A stretch of DNA of 64,000 nt from Pseudomonas lutea (GTDB taxonomy: Bacteria; Pseudomonadota; Gammaproteobacteria; Pseudomonadales; Pseudomonadaceae). The stretch lies in NCBI RefSeq assembly GCF_000759445.1, contig NZ_JRMB01000001.1, positions 1-64,000 on the forward strand. The letters run 5' to 3'. A model generated the notes under the pieces. The model saw only the letters and a program-made list of their open reading frames with translations. It ran no database searches and was not told the origin of the DNA. The first letter of the stretch is position 1. Each line of letters starts with the position of its first letter. Positions 59,973-64,000 of this stretch are shown piece by piece. The position numbers were made by a program, and so were the translations under genes.

Positions 59973-60857
59973 ATGCCGTTTAAAGATCTGTGCCTGGCTT
60001 TGCTTGTCATCGTTGCATGGGGGCTGAATTTCATCGTGATCAAATACGGCCTGGATGGCCTGCCACCGATGTTGCTGGGCGCGCTGCGATTCACGCTGGT
60101 TGCGATTCCGGCGGTGTTTTTCATCCGCCGTCCGAAGCTGCCCTGGCTTTGGTTGCTTGCCTATGGGTCGACCATCTCCTTCGGGCAGTTCGCCTTTCTG
60201 TTCGAGAGCATGGCGCACGGCATGCCGCCAGGACTGGCCTCGTTGCTGCTGCAAGCGCAGGCATTCTTCACGCTGCTGTTCGCGGCGATATTCATCGGTG
60301 AGAAATTACGCGTCTACAGCGTCGCTGGCTTGCTCATCGCCGCTGGCGGGCTGACGCTTATCGGCATGGGCACAGGGGCTGCAACCCCGTTGCTGGCTGT
60401 GTTGCTGGTGTTGTGCGCCGCGTCGATGTGGGCATTGGGCAACATCATTACGCGCCGGTTTGGAAACGTCGATCTCGTCGCGTTGGTGGTCTGGGGTGCG
60501 ATCGTTCCGCCGCTGCCGTTTCTGGCGATGTCGTGGTGGCTGGAAGGCCCGGCGCTCATTGAGCACTCGTTGCTGAACCTGAGCTGGAGCTCGGTGCTGT
60601 CGCTGGCGTATCTGGCCTTCGTGGCCACCCTCTTTGGCTATATCAGCTGGAGCAAACTGTTGTCTCGCTACCCGGCGGGCAAGGTCGCGCCGTTTTCACT
60701 GCTGGTGCCGGTGGTCGGCCTGAGTTCTTCAGCGCTGGTTCTCGGCGAGCGCCTGAGTCTGCTGCAATGCGCAGGCGGCGTGCTGGTGATGTTGGGGCTG
60801 ACGGTCAATCTGCTCGGGCCCAAACTGTTCGGCAGCGTAAAGCGCGCAGCCGCGTGA
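59973..60857 (+). CDS. eamA: O-acetylserine/cysteine exporter EamA
   Basis: A 294-aa drug/metabolite transporter with ten helices in two EamA repeats (about 1-135 and 145-290). From memory it aligns closely with E. coli EamA (YdeD): WGLNFIVIKYGL, ISFGQFAFLFESMAHGMP, GLASLLLQAQAFFTLLF and LSLAYLAFVATLFGY all have direct counterparts. It exports cysteine-pathway metabolites. The start at 59973 (MPFKDLCLALLVI) has AAGGA upstream; a longer in-frame start at 59889 adds non-family sequence. Confidence 0.9.
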   Translation: MPFKDLCLALLVIVAWGLNFIVIKYGLDGLPPMLLGALRFTLVAIPAVFFIRRPKLPWLWLLAYGSTISFGQFAFLFESMAHGMPPGLASLLLQAQAFFTLLFAAIFIGEKLRVYSVAGLLIAAGGLTLIGMGTGAATPLLAVLLVLCAASMWALGNIITRRFGNVDLVALVVWGAIVPPLPFLAMSWWLEGPALIEHSLLNLSWSSVLSLAYLAFVATLFGYISWSKLLSRYPAGKVAPFSLLVPVVGLSSSALVLGERLSLLQCAGGVLVMLGLTVNLLGPKLFGSVKRAAA

Positions 60858-60929
60858 TACCGCCTTATGGCTAGTTTCGGACGCAGCACATCACCCAAAT
60901 GACAGCATGAATCAGAAGCCTTATCAGGT

Positions 60930-60948
60930 GATAACGCTTTGCATTAAC
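60930..60948 (+). promoter_or_regulatory. Fur-box-like site before the siderophore receptor gene
   Basis: GATAACGCTTTGCATTAAC matches the Fur consensus at 13 of 19 positions, about 118 bp before the receptor ATG. It overlaps a palindrome TTATCA-GG-TGATAA at 60921-60934. Iron repression of the receptor is expected for the family. Confidence 0.5.
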
Positions 60949-61065
60949 ATTTTATGAAAAAGTTGTTAGGATCGGCGCCCTCATAGCTCTTCGCCATGCG
61001 GTTCGTCGCTCCTCAGGGTGCCGTGCCGCAGATCAGCACGTCTTCGTCCTTCCAGGAAGCACCCG

Positions 61066-63480
61066 ATGTTACGTCCCGCTTTGCCAGCCTTGACTGCGCT
61101 CGTTTCGCTTGCTTTTTCCAGCCATGCTTTCGCCACGCCGGTGCGCCTTGATCTGCCTGCCCAGCCGTTGGCGACTTCACTCGCTCAGTTGAGCAGTGCC
61201 AGCGGAATTCGGGTGGTGTTTGATCCTCAAACCGTGGCCGGCAAACAGGCGCCGACCGTGCGCGGTGAACTGGAACCGGCGCAAGCCTTGCGCCAGCTGC
61301 TGGCGGGCAGCGGCCTGACAGGCAGCGTCAACGGCAACTCGGCGCAGGTCGTTGCGGCCCAGGCAGCACAGGTGCAAGCCCCGGCCCAGGCAACAGCAAC
61401 GGCAACCCAGGGTGCGGTGGCGCTGGAAGGGCTGAGCATCAATGCTGATTACGGCATTGCCGGCCTGGCCACCACTGAAAGTACCGGTTCGTACACTACG
61501 GGCTCCATGAACACGGCGACCAAGCTGCCGCTGTCCATTCGCGAGACGCCGCAGTCGGTCAGTGTGATCACCCGCCAGCGCATGGACGATCAGGGCATGA
61601 ATGACCTGAACGACGTGGTCAAGTACGCGCCCGGCGTGACCCTGCACCGGACCGCATCCGATCGTCAGGAGTTTCTGGCGCGTGGCTTCAAGATCGACAA
61701 CATCATGTACGACGGGCTGCCCAGCAGCATCAGTACGTACACGCAGGACGTGATTTCAGGCGCTGATCTGGCCATGTACGACCGTGTCGAAGTGGTGCGT
61801 GGTGCGACGGGCCTGATGACCGGGGCGGGCAGCCCGGCGGCGACGTTGAACCTGGTGCGCAAGCGCCCGACCGCGGTGCCGCAGGTGAGCGTGACGACCA
61901 GCGCCGGCAGTTGGGACCGTTACCGCACCGAGGTGGACGCGTCGAACAAGCTCAACGATTCCGGCACTGTCCGTGGCCGTGTGGTTGCAGCTTACGAAGA
62001 CGACAAGAGCTTTTCCGATATCCGCGAGAACCAGCGCCAGACCTTTTACGGCATCCTCGAAGCCGATCTGAATGACTCAACCACGTGGACAGTCGGCGCC
62101 TCCAAGCAGCGTGACGACAACACCTCCGACTGGGGCGGCCTGCCGAGCGGTCCGAATGGCGAGGACCTGCACCTCAAGCGCTCGACGTTCCTCAGCAATG
62201 ACTGGTCGTACTGGAACAAAGACAACATTATGTTCTTCACCGACGTCACTCACCGCTTCGACAACGGCTGGTCGGCCAAACTGGCAGGGCAGAAGATCTG
62301 GGCGGAAGCGGACACGTTCTCCAGCTATATATCTCCTGACAATCTGTTGGGCTTCCAGCAATACCAGGGCAAGTATCGCGACGACGACGACCAAACCAAC
62401 CTCGACGCTTCACTCACGGGCCCGTTTCAGTTGTTTGGTCGCGAGCATGAAATGGTATTCGGCGTGAGCCGTCGGCAGGAAAAATTTCATCAATGGGGCG
62501 GCTGGACCGAAGGCACGCCGATCGATCTCTACAATCCGACTCATTCCGTGCCTAAGCCAGACGTGGATACCGATCGATGGGAGACCCGCAACGCCGCGAC
62601 CGAGGAGGGCGTCTACGCTGCAGCGCGCCTGAACCCGATTGATCCACTGCACGTCATCCTCGGCAGCCGAGTCAGTTGGTATGACTACGACGACCGTGTG
62701 GGCGACGGCGATTATAAGGTGGTTCGCGAAGTCACCCCGTACGCAGGCATCATTTATGACCTGAACGAAACGTATTCGGCCTACGCCAGTTATACCGAAA
62801 TCTTCAAACCGCAAAGCGAGATGGACGCATCACAATCCGTCCTTCAACCGATGACTGGCAAGAACTACGAGCTCGGCCTGAAGGGTGAATATTTTGACGG
62901 CGCGCTGAACGCTTCGGTGGCGCTGTTTGAAATGGAGCAGGAAAACCGCGCCTATAAGCTACCCAACCAGACGGTCTTGAACTGCCCCAACATCGATGCC
63001 GCCAGTTGCTATGGCGCAGCAGGGAAAGTTCGCAGTCGAGGAATTGATACTGAGTTGAGCGGCGCGCTGACACCGAACTGGCAGCTGTCGGCTTCGTACA
63101 CCTATGTGCTCAGCCAGTTCGTCGAAGACGGCATTAAAAGCAACGAGGGCAAACTGTTTGCGCCTGAGCAACCCAAGCACCTGTTCAAAGCTGCGACCAG
63201 CTACACCTTGCCCGGCGAGTTGCACAAATGGCGCGTGGGCGCTGACGTGCTTGCCCAGAGCAAGACCTTCAACCGTGTCGGCGACGGTGAGGCCAACCAG
63301 GAAGCTTACGGTGTGGTTGGCCTGATGGCCGGTTACAAGCTGAACGAGCACTGGGATGGCCGCGTCAACGTCAACAACCTGTTCGACAAACGTTACTGGC
63401 AGGGCATCCCGACTGAGCGGGGCACAGGCGTCTATGGCGATCCGCGCAATGTCATGTTCTCGGTCAAGTGGTCGCTCTGA
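61066..63480 (+). CDS. TonB-dependent siderophore receptor with STN signalling domain
   Basis: An 804-aa outer-membrane receptor. The signal peptide is about 1-24 (ending SSHAFA), then a secretin/TonB short N-terminal (STN) domain (about 25-100), an Ala/Gln-rich link, the plug (about 135-270, with RETPQSVSVITRQRMDDQG) and the 22-strand barrel ending in aromatic-type FSVKWSL. It imports a ferric siderophore using TonB energy. The STN domain normally signals to an anti-sigma/ECF sigma pair, but no such genes are next to it here. The FpvA/FoxA-like subgroup is likely; the ligand is unknown. Confidence 0.93.
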   Translation: MLRPALPALTALVSLAFSSHAFATPVRLDLPAQPLATSLAQLSSASGIRVVFDPQTVAGKQAPTVRGELEPAQALRQLLAGSGLTGSVNGNSAQVVAAQAAQVQAPAQATATATQGAVALEGLSINADYGIAGLATTESTGSYTTGSMNTATKLPLSIRETPQSVSVITRQRMDDQGMNDLNDVVKYAPGVTLHRTASDRQEFLARGFKIDNIMYDGLPSSISTYTQDVISGADLAMYDRVEVVRGATGLMTGAGSPAATLNLVRKRPTAVPQVSVTTSAGSWDRYRTEVDASNKLNDSGTVRGRVVAAYEDDKSFSDIRENQRQTFYGILEADLNDSTTWTVGASKQRDDNTSDWGGLPSGPNGEDLHLKRSTFLSNDWSYWNKDNIMFFTDVTHRFDNGWSAKLAGQKIWAEADTFSSYISPDNLLGFQQYQGKYRDDDDQTNLDASLTGPFQLFGREHEMVFGVSRRQEKFHQWGGWTEGTPIDLYNPTHSVPKPDVDTDRWETRNAATEEGVYAAARLNPIDPLHVILGSRVSWYDYDDRVGDGDYKVVREVTPYAGIIYDLNETYSAYASYTEIFKPQSEMDASQSVLQPMTGKNYELGLKGEYFDGALNASVALFEMEQENRAYKLPNQTVLNCPNIDAASCYGAAGKVRSRGIDTELSGALTPNWQLSASYTYVLSQFVEDGIKSNEGKLFAPEQPKHLFKAATSYTLPGELHKWRVGADVLAQSKTFNRVGDGEANQEAYGVVGLMAGYKLNEHWDGRVNVNNLFDKRYWQGIPTERGTGVYGDPRNVMFSVKWSL

Positions 63481-63522
63481 TCACATAGGCGTTGCGCCAC
63501 GTTTGACCGCCTGGCACAGCGG

Positions 63523-64000
63523 TCAAAGGTCTAGCGCAGTTTGACGCTCTGCCAGATCGGGCCCCTCCACGGGCTCGATCAGTCTGGCGCCGTCGTTTCG
63601 CACATTACCCACGTCCTTGCTCACCGCGTGCCAGCGAAAGTCGCTGACCGGTCGGCAGCCGTCTTGCGCGATCTGCTGCAGGCGTGACGCCGGCGTTTGC
63701 GGATCGATCCACTCCCGGGCGAGCTCCGGCGTCAGCACCAGCGGGCGGCGGTCATGGATGTCGAGCATGCCTTCATCGCTCGCTGCGGTAATGATCACAA
63801 AACCGTCGCTTTCGTTCGGCTCCAGGCCCGAGGTGACTTGCCCCAAGGCGGCGAAATACATCGGTTCATGATCCTTCAGTCGGATGAACCAGGGTTGCTT
63901 GCGCTTTGGATCGTTCGCGTCTTTCACCCATTCGAACCAGCCGTTGGCGGGTGCCAGCGCGCGACCGTTCGGCCATAAGTCCTTGAAGAATTTCCCCGTC
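63523..64000 (-). CDS. SOS-associated peptidase / abasic-site sensor (SRAP, YedK/HMCES), partial
   Basis: The C-terminal 158 residues of a SRAP-domain protein; the start lies beyond the window end. The segment LAPANGWFEWV near the cut, then IITAASDEGMLDIHDRRP with the conserved His, and VLTPELAREWID are typical. The family uses its N-terminal Cys2 (not visible here) to form DNA-protein crosslinks at abasic sites. It faces the siderophore receptor gene, stop to stop, 42 bp apart. The frame runs open to position 64000. Confidence 0.9.
   Translation of the reverse strand, partial: TGKFFKDLWPNGRALAPANGWFEWVKDANDPKRKQPWFIRLKDHEPMYFAALGQVTSGLEPNESDGFVIITAASDEGMLDIHDRRPLVLTPELAREWIDPQTPASRLQQIAQDGCRPVSDFRWHAVSKDVGNVRNDGARLIEPVEGPDLAERQTALDL

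Overview
The window is chromosomal DNA of a fluorescent pseudomonad (Pseudomonas, gamma-Proteobacteria). The rRNA sequences, the fused nuoCD gene, the monomeric NADP isocitrate dehydrogenase and the GTAGGAGCCGGCTTGCTGG type of REP element all fit. So does the gene order, which closely follows from memory the P. aeruginosa PAO1 segment from bqsP through nuo, aceA, purB, mnmA, clpSA, ftsK and tus. The strain may be near the P. syringae/P. fluorescens lineages, but this was not tested. The window starts inside a 16S gene and ends inside an SOS-associated peptidase gene, so both edges are partial.

Layout. 1-4943: rRNA operon (16S partial, tRNA-Ile, a broken tRNA-Ile copy, tRNA-Ala, 23S, 5S, terminator). 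5022-8293: queD, then a divergent four-gene operon of two PepSY proteins, a response regulator and a PhoQ-type kinase, matching the Fe(II)-sensing bqsPQRS locus. 8296-11261: a chemoreceptor behind a sigma-28 promoter, then an AI-2E/PerM family permease. 11385-26305: the 13-gene nuo operon for respiratory complex I, read on the minus strand. 26817-28142: aceA (isocitrate lyase), with two RccR-like operators far upstream. 28645-29643: eight head-to-tail REPIN units of exactly 130 bp, built as repeating dimers. 29685-38670: a secretin-N-domain protein, a GNAT enzyme, roxA, purB, hflD, mnmA, nudJ and idh. 39214-44434: cspD, clpS, clpA, infA, bpt and aat, which together hold the whole bacterial Leu/N-degron pathway. 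44872-52412: ftsK, lolA, rarA, crcB, serS, cysG. 52547-56810: a glutathionyl-hydroquinone reductase, ybiB/trpD2, tusEBCD and a BI-1 family membrane protein. 56979-59375: tRNA-Ser and a second sigma-28-linked chemoreceptor. 59453-64000: a small hypothetical gene, eamA, a TonB-dependent siderophore receptor with a signalling domain, and the partial SRAP gene.

Functionally this is mostly core metabolism: aerobic respiration, glyoxylate shunt and TCA, purine synthesis, tRNA thiolation (tusBCDE with mnmA), regulated proteolysis, chromosome segregation and iron sensing/uptake. No prophage, insertion sequence, CRISPR array or toxin/defence island was seen. The parts most worth a second look lie between or beside genes: the dimeric REPIN array, the paired RccR-like operators and long leader of aceA, a Fur-like box between aceA and nuo, the degenerate tRNA in the rRNA spacer, and the variant iron motif in the BqsS-like kinase.
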